A DNA stretch of 64,000 nt, from NCBI RefSeq assembly GCF_001864835.1, contig NZ_MJGI01000023.1, positions 122,416 to 186,415 of the forward strand, in the 5' to 3' direction. Position numbers and translations under genes: made by a program. The stretch is from Curtobacterium sp. MCBA15_001 (GTDB taxonomy: Bacteria > Actinomycetota > Actinomycetes > Actinomycetales > Microbacteriaceae). The number at the start of each line of letters is the position of its first letter. The stretch's first letter is position 1. This document shows positions 9,924 to 18,648 of the stretch, piece after piece. Below the pieces are notes generated by a model, which searched no databases, was not told the DNA's origin, and saw nothing but the letters and a program-made list of their open reading frames with translations.

Positions 9924-10961
9924 TCATGATGCATCAGACTCACTTGCCTCGAACCCCTCTTGTTGCAACTCTTCGTCGATAACCTCCGCGATCAGCTCCG
10001 GCACAGCAGATAGCGCGGTGTCCAGCAGAAACTCAATCCGCGAAGCATCACGGCTCTCGGAGATCGTCAGCATCTGAGTCCGAACGTCCGGCGCATACCG
10101 CGTGAGAATCGACAACGCGTGGAGTACCAACCACCACGACTGCAGCGGATGCAGCTCTTCGTCCAGGCCGGCAATCCTCGGAAAAATGAACGAGTGGCGC
10201 CGGTACCGGCGCATACCGACCGGTTTGAACCACGCTCCATCGAAGGCGAGGCGCTCCCGGTCATCGACTTGCAGGATCACGGTGCCGGTGCCCACGGACC
10301 CGAGCACCGTCCCATCGGACCCGATCCACGGCGGCAACCCACCGAGCGCCGGGTACCTCTCACTCACACGGCTGATCTCGTCCGCAGTCGTCTCCGACGT
10401 CAGCGTCACCCCGGGCAACGTCACGTCCAGCCCGGCGGGCGGAGGAAGCTGCGGCACCTGCGCGGAGATACCGTGCAGTGAGAGGGCAGGAAGCTCTCCA
10501 CCAACCACCCCGAACTCGTACTGGAACTCAGGCAGCTGCGACACAAGCGCCCCGACCGCCGCACCACCACCACCGACGGGATAACCGAGTGCCGCTCCGA
10601 CCACCGAGAACAGGTCGTCATTCGTCGGCACCACCTTCGACACCGAACCCCAAAGACCGTCGCTGCGCACCCGACCCTCAGAGAATTTGATCCCGTGACC
10701 CGATGCTTGCCACGTCGCGCGCCCTGACAACCGATGACTTCCTGCGGCGATCGCTCTACCCGCCTGCGACAGCCCATAGAACAAGTTCAACGGGCGACTG
10801 TCGTAACCGACAGAAGCAGCCGCATCAAACTGTTGCTGAGCCTGCTCAAGCCCCGCATGCCAAACACGGCGCCGACCACGTTCTTTGAACGACTCCGAGA
10901 CACGCGACGGCGGATCTGCTCGCAACGACCGGATCGTCCGCCACGCCTCACTCGACGTCAT
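9924..10961 (-). CDS. YaaC-like protein
   Basis: A 345-residue soluble protein. The N-terminal part reads RRRVWHAGLEQAQQQFDAA, then SRPLNLFYGLSQAGRAIAA, a combination I associate with the YaaC family of unknown function. The C-terminal part is acidic (ELIAEVIDEELQQEG). The ATG at 10961 is preferred because GCGGGG lies 7 nt upstream; the frame stays open to a GTG at 11015. It stands alone, with 215 nt free upstream and 262 nt downstream, and GC is somewhat lower than in the core genes. No catalytic motif is seen. Confidence 0.65.
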   Translation of the reverse strand: MTSSEAWRTIRSLRADPPSRVSESFKERGRRRVWHAGLEQAQQQFDAAASVGYDSRPLNLFYGLSQAGRAIAAGSHRLSGRATWQASGHGIKFSEGRVRSDGLWGSVSKVVPTNDDLFSVVGAALGYPVGGGGAAVGALVSQLPEFQYEFGVVGGELPALSLHGISAQVPQLPPPAGLDVTLPGVTLTSETTADEISRVSERYPALGGLPPWIGSDGTVLGSVGTGTVILQVDDRERLAFDGAWFKPVGMRRYRRHSFIFPRIAGLDEELHPLQSWWLVLHALSILTRYAPDVRTQMLTISESRDASRIEFLLDTALSAVPELIAEVIDEELQQEGFEASESDAS

Positions 10962-11176
10962 CAACCCCGCATCGAACCTTGTCTTCGCCGTACGGCCCCC
11001 CTCACGCCAGCACACTCGCTACGCGAGCCGCCGCCGTCGCAGAATCACCGCTCGATCCTCTCACCGGATGCAATCCGCACTCCCGGGCGTATGCAACCCT
11101 CCCAGCGAGACCATCCAGAGACCAGCACCCAGGCGGCTGAAGCGAACTGCCACAAGCTCCGCCACCATCAGCGCCG

Positions 11177-12106
11177 TCACGGCAGGACGATCACCTTGCC
11201 GGCGACCCGACCGGCCTCGGCCTCGGCGTGCAGCGCCGGCAGCTCGGCGAGCGGGATGCGCCGCGTCACCTCGACGGTGAGTTCCCCGGCGTCGACGAGC
11301 GACACCAGCTCCGTCAGCCGTTCGCGGTTCGGCAGCACGAACACCGTCGCCGCCCGCACACCACGTGCGTCGTCGCCCGGGGTGGCCATGAACGCCGTGG
11401 TGCTCACGACGATCCCGCCGTCGCGGACCGCGGCCACGTCGGCGGCGAACTGCTCGGGCTCGATCGGGGCGAGGTTGAGCAACACGTCGACCTGACCGTC
11501 CAGGGCGTCCAACGGGTCCGTCGTGGTGTGGTCGATCACCTGGTGGGCTCCGGCAACACGGACGGCCTCGGCGCTGCGCGGGCTGGCGGTCGCGACGACG
11601 ATGGCCCCCGCGCGCGCGGCGAGCTGGACCGCGTACTTCCCGACGACACCACCCGCGCCCACGATCAGCACGCGCTGCCCGGCCCGCAGCTGTCCCTCGT
11701 CGAACAGCGCCTGCCAGGCGGTGAGCGCCACGGACGGCAGTGCTGCCGCGTCCGCCAGCGGGAGACTCGTCGGAGCGGCGACCAGGGCCTCCGCCGGTGC
11801 GACGACGAACTCGGCTGCGCCGCCGTCACGCTCCATCGGCAGGAAGCCGACGACCGCGTCGCCGACGGCCAGACCCTCGACACCGTCGCCGAGCGCGTCG
11901 ACCGTGCCGGACACGTCGTACCCGGGCACGTGGGGGAGCTGGACGGGGATCGGCAGGAACCCGCCGCGCATCCCGCCGTCGGCCGCGTTGTACGCCGACG
12001 CTGCGACCCGGATCCGGACCTGTCCGGCGGTGGGGGTGGGCTGGTCGAGCTCGACCGACCGGAGGACCTCGGGCCCGCCGACTTCGCGGAACTGCACTGC
12101 ACGCAT
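11177..12106 (-). CDS. Zinc-free NADP-dependent quinone oxidoreductase-like protein
   Basis: A 309-residue medium-chain dehydrogenase/reductase. The N-terminal GroES-like part carries VPGYDVSGTVDALG (about 60-73). The Rossmann nucleotide motif is VLIVGAGGVVGKYAV with the glycines at 150-156. The zinc-binding cysteine cluster is absent, as in quinone reductases and enoyl reductases. The start at 12106 is preceded by GAGAGGTG. It is transcribed away from the SDR-like gene at 12230 across a region with two matching palindromes, so the two genes are probably co-regulated. The substrate is unknown. Confidence 0.88.
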   Translation of the reverse strand: MRAVQFREVGGPEVLRSVELDQPTPTAGQVRIRVAASAYNAADGGMRGGFLPIPVQLPHVPGYDVSGTVDALGDGVEGLAVGDAVVGFLPMERDGGAAEFVVAPAEALVAAPTSLPLADAAALPSVALTAWQALFDEGQLRAGQRVLIVGAGGVVGKYAVQLAARAGAIVVATASPRSAEAVRVAGAHQVIDHTTTDPLDALDGQVDVLLNLAPIEPEQFAADVAAVRDGGIVVSTTAFMATPGDDARGVRAATVFVLPNRERLTELVSLVDAGELTVEVTRRIPLAELPALHAEAEAGRVAGKVIVLP

Positions 12107-12125
12107 GATCGTCACCTCTCGTTGT

Positions 12126-12143
12126 TGCTTCGAGTTCGAAGCA
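12126..12143. promoter_or_regulatory. Operator-like palindrome 1 of the divergent redox promoter
   Basis: TGCTTCGAGTTCGAAGCA is a perfect dyad in its 8-bp arms (TGCTTCGA / TCGAAGCA). It lies 20 bp before the oxidoreductase ATG. A second copy lies 37 bp away centre to centre. Confidence 0.7.
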
Positions 12144-12162
12144 TTGACCATGACCGTACCAC

Positions 12163-12180
12163 TGCTGCGAATTCGAAGCA
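12163..12180. promoter_or_regulatory. Operator-like palindrome 2 of the divergent redox promoter
   Basis: TGCTGCGAATTCGAAGCA has the same arms as the copy at 12126 with one mismatched pair. It lies 50 bp before the SDR-like ATG. The likely ligand is the TetR/ScbR-type protein encoded at 12890 or a distant regulator; this is inferred. Confidence 0.65.
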
Positions 12181-12229
12181 ACAGGTTCCGGCCATCCAGT
12201 TCCGAGCGGCCGCGCGTAGCGTCGTTGCA

Positions 12230-12880
12230 ATGAGCGACATCATCATCTTCGGCGGCCACGGCAAGGTCGCACTCCTCGCGACGCGCATCCTCACCGAGCG
12301 TGGGCACCACGTCACGTCGGTGATCCGGAAGCCCGAGCAGGCGGACGAGATCGCCCAGCACGGTGGCGAGGCCGCGGTCGCCGACATCCAGGAGCTCACC
12401 CTGTCCGGGTTCGAGGACCTGGTGCGCGGCAAGGACGCGGTGCTGTGGTCCGCGGGTGCCGGTGGCGGTTCGGTCGACCGCACCTGGGCCATCGACCGTG
12501 ACGCCGCGGTGCTCTCGGTGCAGGCAACCGCCCGTGCCGGGGTCGAGCGCTACGTGATGGTCTCCTGGTCCGGCTCGGAGCTCGACCACGGCATCCCGCA
12601 GGACGATGACTTCTTCGCCTACGCCCAGTCGAAGATGATCGCCGACGCGGTGGTCCGTGACTCCGGACTCGAGTGGACGATCGTCGCGCCGAGCACCCTG
12701 ACGGACGACGCGCCCACCGGCGCCGTCGACTGGGACGGCACGGGAGCGAAGGTCTCCCGCGGCGACGTGGCCCATGTGATCGCGGACGTCCTCGAGTCGA
12801 GCGGCAGCGCCGGCAGCACCTTCCGCTTCAACAGCGGCAGCACGCCGGTCGCGGACTTCATCCGCGCCGACCAGGCCTGA
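12230..12880 (+). CDS. NAD(P)-binding SDR (NAD(P)H azoreductase/epimerase-like)
   Basis: A 216-residue atypical short-chain dehydrogenase. The nucleotide motif IIIFGGHGKVA sits at residues 4-14, and the Rossmann core continues with AVLWSAGAGGG and RYVMVSWSGSE. The typical Tyr-x-x-x-Lys is replaced by YAQSKMIAD, which keeps a Tyr-x-x-Ser-Lys arrangement. It resembles the NmrA/SDR_a5 group of redox sensors and flavin-reductase-like proteins. The ATG at 12230 is the only good start. It ends 9 nt before the TetR gene, so the two probably form an operon. Confidence 0.85.
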   Translation: MSDIIIFGGHGKVALLATRILTERGHHVTSVIRKPEQADEIAQHGGEAAVADIQELTLSGFEDLVRGKDAVLWSAGAGGGSVDRTWAIDRDAAVLSVQATARAGVERYVMVSWSGSELDHGIPQDDDFFAYAQSKMIADAVVRDSGLEWTIVAPSTLTDDAPTGAVDWDGTGAKVSRGDVAHVIADVLESSGSAGSTFRFNSGSTPVADFIRADQA

Positions 12881-12889
12881 CCGGCGCGG

Positions 12890-13507
12890 ATGCACGCGGA
12901 CCAGGGCCGTCGCGCGCTGATCGTCGAGGCCGCGGCGGTCGTCTTCGACCGCGACGGGTACGCGACGGCGAGCATCGCCGGGATCGCGCGGGAGGCCGGC
13001 GTACCGCAGGGCACGCTGCACCGGACCTTCCCGACGAAGCACGCGCTCGCGCTGGCCGTCATCGACGAGCAGAACGTGCGCACCTTCCACGCGCTGGAGT
13101 CGAGTGACCCGTCCCCGCTCGTGACGCTCATCCATGCGTCGCGCGGGGTCGCCGGTCTGCTGATGACCGACGTGGTCGTCCGGGCGGGCATCCGGATCTC
13201 ACTCGAGCACGGGGTGCTCGCCCAGCAGACCGCGAGCTTCTACGAACAGTGGATCGCCGGTGTCGTGGACGTCTTCCGACTCGCCGTCGCGAGCGGCGAG
13301 GTCCGCTCCGACGTCCCTCCCGAGGCGCTCGGCGCGACCCTGGTGCCGTACTTCACCGGCGTGCAGCTCGTGTCCAACGTGCGGTCGGGTCGCGCTGACC
13401 TGCTGCCCGCCGTGGGGACGATGTGGCAGGTGCTGGTGCACGGCGTCGCCGAACGTGCCCACCGAGACCGTCTGCTGCGGGTGGTCGAGGAGACCTTCGG
13501 GGGCTGA
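12890..13507 (+). CDS. TetR regulator, ScbR/ArpA-like (gamma-butyrolactone receptor type)
   Basis: A 205-residue repressor. The DNA-binding helices are at about 27-46 (ASIAGIAREAGVPQGTLH, then FPTK). The ligand domain carries VRAGIRISLEHG and YFTGVQLVSNVRSGRADL, the pattern of ScbR/ArpA autoregulator receptors of actinomycetes. No butyrolactone synthase is visible here, so the ligand is open. It follows the SDR gene by 9 nt and may bind the palindromes at 12126 and 12163. Confidence 0.85.
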   Translation: MHADQGRRALIVEAAAVVFDRDGYATASIAGIAREAGVPQGTLHRTFPTKHALALAVIDEQNVRTFHALESSDPSPLVTLIHASRGVAGLLMTDVVVRAGIRISLEHGVLAQQTASFYEQWIAGVVDVFRLAVASGEVRSDVPPEALGATLVPYFTGVQLVSNVRSGRADLLPAVGTMWQVLVHGVAERAHRDRLLRVVEETFGG

Positions 13508-13510
13508 GGC

Positions 13511-13939
13511 TCAGACGTCGTGGAGTTCGCGGTCCCGGAACCACCGGAGCAGCCACGCGGCGCTCGTGCGGTCGAACTCCGGCGGGAAGTCCGAGCCGCC
13601 GGACAGGAACGGGCTGAAGCCGTCCTCGGATGCCAGGTCGGTCTCGTCCAGGGCACGGTAGGCCATCGACCAGCCGTCGAACCGTCGGACGTCGATGTCC
13701 TCGCGTATGAGTGACGTCAGCGCAGTGTGTCGCGGATCGCGGGCGATCGCGGCGTAGCGGTCGTCGACGCTCCACGCCGGCCCCTCGAGCAGCTGCATGA
13801 ACCGCCCGCCCTTCGCCACGAGCAGGCCGGAGACACCCAGCGCCTCGTTGCGCAGCCGTGAGCCGTGCAGGAGCTCGGTCATCGCGGCGTCGTCGAAGTC
13901 GTCGACGGCGCGGCTCATGTAGACGATGGAGACCAGCAC
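13511..13939 (-). CDS. BLUF-domain blue-light sensor
   Basis: A 142-residue protein made almost entirely of a BLUF domain, which binds FAD and senses blue light. The key residues are in place: Tyr7 (VYMSRA), Asn31 (RNEALGVSGLL), Gln49 (GRFMQLLEG) and Trp90 (FDGWSMAY). The tail (ELHDV) has no effector domain, so it probably signals by binding a partner. It starts 3 nt after the stop of the GtrA gene on the same strand, which suggests joint transcription. Confidence 0.92.
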   Translation of the reverse strand: MLVSIVYMSRAVDDFDDAAMTELLHGSRLRNEALGVSGLLVAKGGRFMQLLEGPAWSVDDRYAAIARDPRHTALTSLIREDIDVRRFDGWSMAYRALDETDLASEDGFSPFLSGGSDFPPEFDRTSAAWLLRWFRDRELHDV

Positions 13940-13942
13940 GGA

Positions 13943-14401
13943 TCAGACCTCGGCCCGCTGGACGAACACCCACCGAGCCATCGCCCAGTACCGGAACACC
14001 ATCGCGATCATGGTCCCGATGACCGGGCCGCTGACGAAGTCCGCGATCTCCTGTGTGGCCAGGCTGACGTGGGGGACCTCGAGGCCGAAGGCGTAGCGCG
14101 ACAGCCAGAGCGGCGCGGAGTTGAGGCCGATGCCGATCGCGCTGACGATCACGAAGTAGAGCATCTCGAGCCCGGTGTGCCGACCGCCGCGGTCGCCGAA
14201 GGACCACTTCTTGTTCATCCAGTACGACACGACCGTTGCCACGACCGTGCCGATGACCAGCGCGGTCACCGGGTGCTGCGGGATGACGAAGAGCTTCAGG
14301 CCGTAGTTGATCACCATCGTGATCAGGAAGCCGATGCCGCCGACGACCAGGAACCGACCCGCCGAGGGGTATCGGCGCAACAACCGGAACACAGCATCCA
14401 T
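13943..14401 (-). CDS. GtrA-family membrane protein
   Basis: A 152-residue protein with four predicted transmembrane helices. The family features are FLVVGGIGFLITMVINYGL at the start and YWMNKKWSFGD in the first loop. GtrA proteins are thought to help move lipid-linked sugars across the membrane for wall or O-antigen glycosylation. The ATG at 14401 begins MDAVFRLLRRYP. It is the first gene of a two-gene unit with the BLUF gene. Confidence 0.9.
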   Translation of the reverse strand: MDAVFRLLRRYPSAGRFLVVGGIGFLITMVINYGLKLFVIPQHPVTALVIGTVVATVVSYWMNKKWSFGDRGGRHTGLEMLYFVIVSAIGIGLNSAPLWLSRYAFGLEVPHVSLATQEIADFVSGPVIGTMIAMVFRYWAMARWVFVQRAEV

Positions 14402-14473
14402 CGCCTCCAGTATGACGGCAGGTCCCGGGACCTGGCTGATCGGTGCCGACGGCGCGCGAATAGGATCGGGGAC

Positions 14474-15217
14474 ATGGCGACCGTCCTCCTCGTCCGGCAC
14501 GGACGCACCACCGCGAACGCGACCGGACTCCTGGCGGGACGGACCGCGGGCGTCGCCCTCGACAGCGTCGGCAAGCAGCAGGCGGCGCGGACGGCGGAGC
14601 GCATCGCCGAGGTACCCGTCGTCGCGGTGGTGTCCAGCCCGCTCGAGCGGTGTCGACAGACGGCGCGTGCGATCACCGCGTTCCAGCACGGCGACCCCGA
14701 GCAGCGCATCGAGCGCGCGATCACCGAGGCCGACTACGGCGAGTGGCAGAACCGCAAGCTCAGCGACCTGGCGCAGGAGCCGCTGTGGCGGGTGGTGCAG
14801 GCGAACCCGAGCGCCGTCGTCTTCCCTGGTGGCGAGTCCATGCAGACGATGCAGTCCCGCGCAGTCGCAGCCATCCGCCGGATCGACGCGCAGATCGAGG
14901 CCGAGCACGGCGCTGCCGCGGTGTGGGTGGCGGTGAGCCACGGCGACATCATCAAGGCCGTGCTGGCTGACGCCCTCGGCATGCACCTGGACCTGTTCCA
15001 GCGCATCACGGTCGGGCCGGCTTCGGTGTCGGTCGTCCGGTACGGCGAGCACCGCCCCGAGGTCGTCGCCACGAACACCGACTCCGGCGACTTGTCCTGG
15101 TTGGCGAAGGCGCCGGCGCCCAGTGGTGACGCGGCGGTCGGCGGTGGCGCGGGCAATCCCGGTGCCGACGACCAGCCGCCCGCGCCGGGGGACGAGCCCG
15201 GTACCGCGACTCCCTGA
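14474..15217 (+). CDS. Histidine phosphatase, MSMEG_4193 type
   Basis: A 247-residue member of the phosphoglycerate mutase-like branch. The catalytic motif LLVRHGRTTAN places the nucleophilic His at residue 9, and the second His is in VAVSHGDIIK (156). The Pro/Gly/Ala-rich C-terminal tail after about 210 is probably disordered. It heads a three-gene unit with DUF3090 and SCO1664-type genes, a set conserved in actinobacteria and often near the mycothiol gene mshC. The substrate is not established. Confidence 0.9.
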   Translation: MATVLLVRHGRTTANATGLLAGRTAGVALDSVGKQQAARTAERIAEVPVVAVVSSPLERCRQTARAITAFQHGDPEQRIERAITEADYGEWQNRKLSDLAQEPLWRVVQANPSAVVFPGGESMQTMQSRAVAAIRRIDAQIEAEHGAAAVWVAVSHGDIIKAVLADALGMHLDLFQRITVGPASVSVVRYGEHRPEVVATNTDSGDLSWLAKAPAPSGDAAVGGGAGNPGADDQPPAPGDEPGTATP

Positions 15218-15250
15218 ACGGACGCAGCCGCCCGCTCCTACAATGCGGGT

Positions 15251-15778
15251 ATGCCCACCATCGTCCACGGCTTCGACTGGCCGGACCGTCTCGTCGTCGG
15301 CACCATCGGGCGCCCGGGGGAGCGGTCCTTCTACCTGCAGGCCCGTGACGGCCGCCGCGTCGTGAGCGTGGCCCTCGAGAAGGAGCAGTCCGCCGTGCTG
15401 GCGGAGAAGCTCGACGAACTCCTCGACGAGGTCGCCACGGTCGAGGACAACCGCTTCAGCGTCCCGCCGACTGTCCCGCGCGAGCTGTACGACGTCGAGC
15501 CGCTCGACCAGCCCGTCGAGGCCGAGTTCCGCGCCGGCGCGCTGAGCCTGGGCTTCGACCCCGCCACGGCGCAGGTCGTCATCGAGGCCTACCCGATCGA
15601 CGACGAGGTCGAGATCCTGGCCGAGGAAGAGGACGTCGACGGCGAGGTCGAGGCCGTCGTGGAGATCCCCGAACCGGCGGAGCTCCTGCAGGTGAAGATC
15701 CCGGTCGGGACCGCGCGCGCCTTCGTGGAACGCACCCGCGAGGTCGTCGCCGCCGGACGGCCGCCCGGCTCCCTGTGA
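15251..15778 (+). CDS. DUF3090 family protein
   Basis: A 175-residue acidic soluble protein beginning MPTIVHGFDWPDRLVVGTIG and containing GERSFYLQARDG, characteristic of DUF3090. No catalytic residues are recognised. It overlaps the next gene by 4 nt (GTGA) and follows the phosphatase by 33 nt, so the three are almost certainly one operon. Confidence 0.92.
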   Translation: MPTIVHGFDWPDRLVVGTIGRPGERSFYLQARDGRRVVSVALEKEQSAVLAEKLDELLDEVATVEDNRFSVPPTVPRELYDVEPLDQPVEAEFRAGALSLGFDPATAQVVIEAYPIDDEVEILAEEEDVDGEVEAVVEIPEPAELLQVKIPVGTARAFVERTREVVAAGRPPGSL

Positions 15779-16539
15779 GCACCAGTCCGGACACGGGCGG
15801 CATGGAACTCGTCGCGCGTATCCGCGAGGCCTCGAACGCCACCTTCCTCGCCGAGCTCGACGGCCACGAGGTCGTCTACAAGCCGATCGCCGGCGAGAAG
15901 CCGCTCTGGGACTTCCCCGACGGCACCCTGGCCGGCCGCGAGTACGCCGCATTCCTGGTGTCCGAGGCGTTCGGCTGGCACGTGGTCCCGCCCACCTGGC
16001 TCGGCGACGGACCACTCGGCCGCGGCATGGTGCAGCGCTGGCAGGACGTCGACCCGGACCAGGACGCGGTCGACGTCGTCCCGGTCGAGACGGCCGAGCA
16101 GTCCGGTATGAAGTCGGTGCTCGAGGCCATCGACGAGCACGACCGCCCCGTCACCCTGGTGCACGAGGACACGGCGGCCCTCCGGCGCATGGCGGTCTTC
16201 GACGTCGTGGTCAACAACGCGGACCGCAAGGGCGGCCACGTGCTCGCCATGCCCGACGGGCACCGGTTCGGCGTCGACCACGGGCTCACCTTCCACGTCG
16301 AGCACAAGCTCCGCACGGTGCTGTGGGGCTGGGTCGGCGAGCCGCTCACCGCCGACGAACTGGCCGGGGTCGCTCGGGTCACCGAGGCGCTCCACGGCGA
16401 CCTGGGCGAAGCCCTCACCGAGCACCTGACCGTCGACGAGATCGACAACCTCGAGGCGCGGTGCGCCGCGCTGGCTGCAGTCGCGGCCTTCCCGCCGCCG
16501 AACGGCTACGGGCCAGCGGTCCCCTGGCCCCTGTTCTAG
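15775..16539 (+). CDS. SCO1664 family protein (PI3/4-kinase-like fold)
   Basis: A 254-residue protein starting at GTG 15775. The segment FDVVVNNADRKGGHVL resembles the catalytic loop of phosphatidylinositol 3/4-kinases, and HRFGVDHGLTFH resembles the metal-binding DHG part. The N-terminal GHEVVYKPIAGEKPLWDFP supplies the expected nucleotide-binding lysine. It is therefore a probable small kinase working with the phosphatase two genes upstream; the substrate is unknown. It ends before a hairpin shared with the convergent VWA gene. Confidence 0.9.
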   Translation: MSTSPDTGGMELVARIREASNATFLAELDGHEVVYKPIAGEKPLWDFPDGTLAGREYAAFLVSEAFGWHVVPPTWLGDGPLGRGMVQRWQDVDPDQDAVDVVPVETAEQSGMKSVLEAIDEHDRPVTLVHEDTAALRRMAVFDVVVNNADRKGGHVLAMPDGHRFGVDHGLTFHVEHKLRTVLWGWVGEPLTADELAGVARVTEALHGDLGEALTEHLTVDEIDNLEARCAALAAVAAFPPPNGYGPAVPWPLF

Positions 16540-16550
16540 ACGCACCACGA

Positions 16551-16598
16551 GACGGACGGGAGGCCCGTAGCGGCGTCGCCACGGGCCTCCCGTCCGTC
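16551..16598. terminator. Family A palindrome between convergent genes
   Basis: Perfect 18-bp arms (16551-16568 and 16581-16598) built on GACGGACGGGAGGCCCGT with a 12-nt loop. It lies between the SCO1664-type and VWA gene ends and can serve both strands. No T run follows. Confidence 0.75.
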
Positions 16599-16611
16599 AG
16601 GGCGTCCGTCG

Positions 16612-18648
16612 TCAGCCGAAGCGGCCGAATCCGCCCCAGTCATCGTCACGGAACAAGCCGCCGCCACCGCGGCGCGATCCGAGGTACGAGTCGACGACCG
16701 CGACACCCAGGTCGTCGTTCTCCGGCGCGGTGACCGTGCCGTCCACCCGGCGCGCCATCCCGTCGATGAAGCGGGCGAGGCCCGGGTCGTCGCCGAGCCG
16801 GAAGAACGTCGTCTGCGCTCCGAGGCGGTGCGCGTTCTCGAGCTCGCGGACACTCAGCGCGATCGTCATCGGGTCCGGCGGGTAGCTGAAGTACACCTGC
16901 CCGTTCGGCTCGAGGTGCGACGTGGGTTCGCCGTCGGTGACGATGAGCAGCACCGGCTGGGCCGTCGGGTGCTTGCGGAAGTGCCGGTTCGCCAGCAGGA
17001 GCGCATGGTGCAGGTTCGTGCCCTTGTCCCACATCGCGTCGAGCCCGACGAGCTGCTCGACGTCCATCACCTCGGCCTCACGCCCGAAGGCGATGAGCTG
17101 CAGGTCGTCGCCGCGGAACCTCGTCGAGATCAGCGTGTGCAGTGCGAGGGCGGTGCGCTTCATCGGGACCCAGCGGTCCTCCATCGCCATGGAGAACGAC
17201 GTGTCGACCAGCAGCGCGACCACGGCCTGGGTGCGGGCCTCGGTCTCCTGGACCTCGACGTCGTCCACCGTCAGCCGGACCCCGGCACCGGTCCGCCCGG
17301 TCGCGGCGGTCCGGGTGACGGCGTTCGTGACGGTGCGGGGGATGTCCCACGGCTCGGTGTCGCCGAAGGCCCACTGGCGGGTGGCGCCGGAGGCCTCGCC
17401 CGCGGCGCCGGAGCGGCGGAGGTCGCGGGCGCCCTGACGGCCGGACATCTTCTGGGCGACGTCCTTGAGCAGGCTCTTGCCGAGCTGCCGCATGGCCTTG
17501 GGCGTGAGCTTGAACTGGCCGTCGGCACCGCGCCGCATCGTGCCGGAGTTCCGCAGGGCCTTCTCGAGCTGCTGCAGCGTCCGGGCGTCGACGGCGGCCT
17601 CGGAGCCGAGCTGCCGGGCGAGCGACTCGAGGTCCAGGTCGTCGAGGTCGGAGCCGGGGCCGGACTGTGCGAGCTGCTCGGCGAGGGCGTCGAGGTCGGC
17701 GATGTCCTGGAACACCCCGGTGCCGTCGCCGAGGCCGAGTCCCTGGTCGCCCTCCATCCGCTCGGAGCCGCCCCAGTCCTCGCCCGGTCGGAGTGCCCGC
17801 AGGTTGCCGTCGAGCTGGGACAGGGCGCCCATGAGGTCGGGGCTGCCGAACGCCTGCTGCGCCAGGGCATCGAGCTCGTCGCGCTGCTCCTGGGTCATCG
17901 AGTTGCGCATCCGCTGGGCCGCTGCCGACCGGGCAGCGAGGTCGTCGAGCAGTTCGTCGACGTTCTGCGGGTTCGACGGGAAGTACTCCCCGTGCTGCCG
18001 CATGAACGCGTCGAACTGCTCCTGCGTGTCGGTGCCGGCGCGGTGGTCCTCGAGCAGCTGGTTGAGGTCCTGCATCATCGCCTGCACGTCGGCGCGGTCC
18101 TGATCCGAAGCGTTCTCGAGCGCCTGCTTCATCCCCGCGAAGCGCTGGTCGAGCATCTCGCGCCCGAGCAGGTCCTTGATCTCCTCGTACTTCTGGCGGG
18201 CGGTCGGGCTCTTCCAGTCGTAGCTGCCGAGCTCGGTCACCGCAGCCGCCGGCGAGGGCGGCAGGCTGTCGAGCTGCATCTCGGCGAGGGCACGGTCGCC
18301 GTCGTCCAGGTCGGTGTCGCGGGCGAGTTGCCCCCGTTCGGCGAGCAGGGCCTCGTCGAGCAGCTCCTTGACCTGCTGCAGCGTGCCGTCGAGGTTGTTC
18401 TTCGCGGTGAGTTCGCGGCGCTTCTCGGCAACCCGTCGGGCGAGGTCGTCGAGGCCGCGCTGGTCACGGCCTCCGCGACGCAGGAACTCCCGCATGGCAC
18501 GCTCGGGGGAGTACCCGGCCATGACGTCCTGCCCGATGGCGTCGAGTGCCTCGGACAGGTCGGCGGGCGGCGCGAGGGGGTCGGGACCGCCCTCGTACCG
18601 GCCGTACCGGGTGTCCCGCGACAACCGACGGTTCTGGCGGCTAGCCAT
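16612..18648 (-). CDS. VWA-domain protein, chelatase-subunit-like
   Basis: A 678-residue soluble protein. The C-terminal third is a von Willebrand A domain with the MIDAS motif DTSFSMAM near 481-488 and the later LLIVTDGEPTSH. The long N-terminal part is helical, Gln/Asp/Leu-rich and without a recognised domain. It ends in a Gly/Phe/Asp tail (DDDWGGFGRFG). It overlaps the AAA ATPase gene by 8 nt. Such MoxR/BchI-like ATPase plus VWA pairs act as metal-chelatase-like or chaperone machines; the target is unknown. Confidence 0.9.
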   Translation of the reverse strand: MASRQNRRLSRDTRYGRYEGGPDPLAPPADLSEALDAIGQDVMAGYSPERAMREFLRRGGRDQRGLDDLARRVAEKRRELTAKNNLDGTLQQVKELLDEALLAERGQLARDTDLDDGDRALAEMQLDSLPPSPAAAVTELGSYDWKSPTARQKYEEIKDLLGREMLDQRFAGMKQALENASDQDRADVQAMMQDLNQLLEDHRAGTDTQEQFDAFMRQHGEYFPSNPQNVDELLDDLAARSAAAQRMRNSMTQEQRDELDALAQQAFGSPDLMGALSQLDGNLRALRPGEDWGGSERMEGDQGLGLGDGTGVFQDIADLDALAEQLAQSGPGSDLDDLDLESLARQLGSEAAVDARTLQQLEKALRNSGTMRRGADGQFKLTPKAMRQLGKSLLKDVAQKMSGRQGARDLRRSGAAGEASGATRQWAFGDTEPWDIPRTVTNAVTRTAATGRTGAGVRLTVDDVEVQETEARTQAVVALLVDTSFSMAMEDRWVPMKRTALALHTLISTRFRGDDLQLIAFGREAEVMDVEQLVGLDAMWDKGTNLHHALLLANRHFRKHPTAQPVLLIVTDGEPTSHLEPNGQVYFSYPPDPMTIALSVRELENAHRLGAQTTFFRLGDDPGLARFIDGMARRVDGTVTAPENDDLGVAVVDSYLGSRRGGGGLFRDDDWGGFGRFG

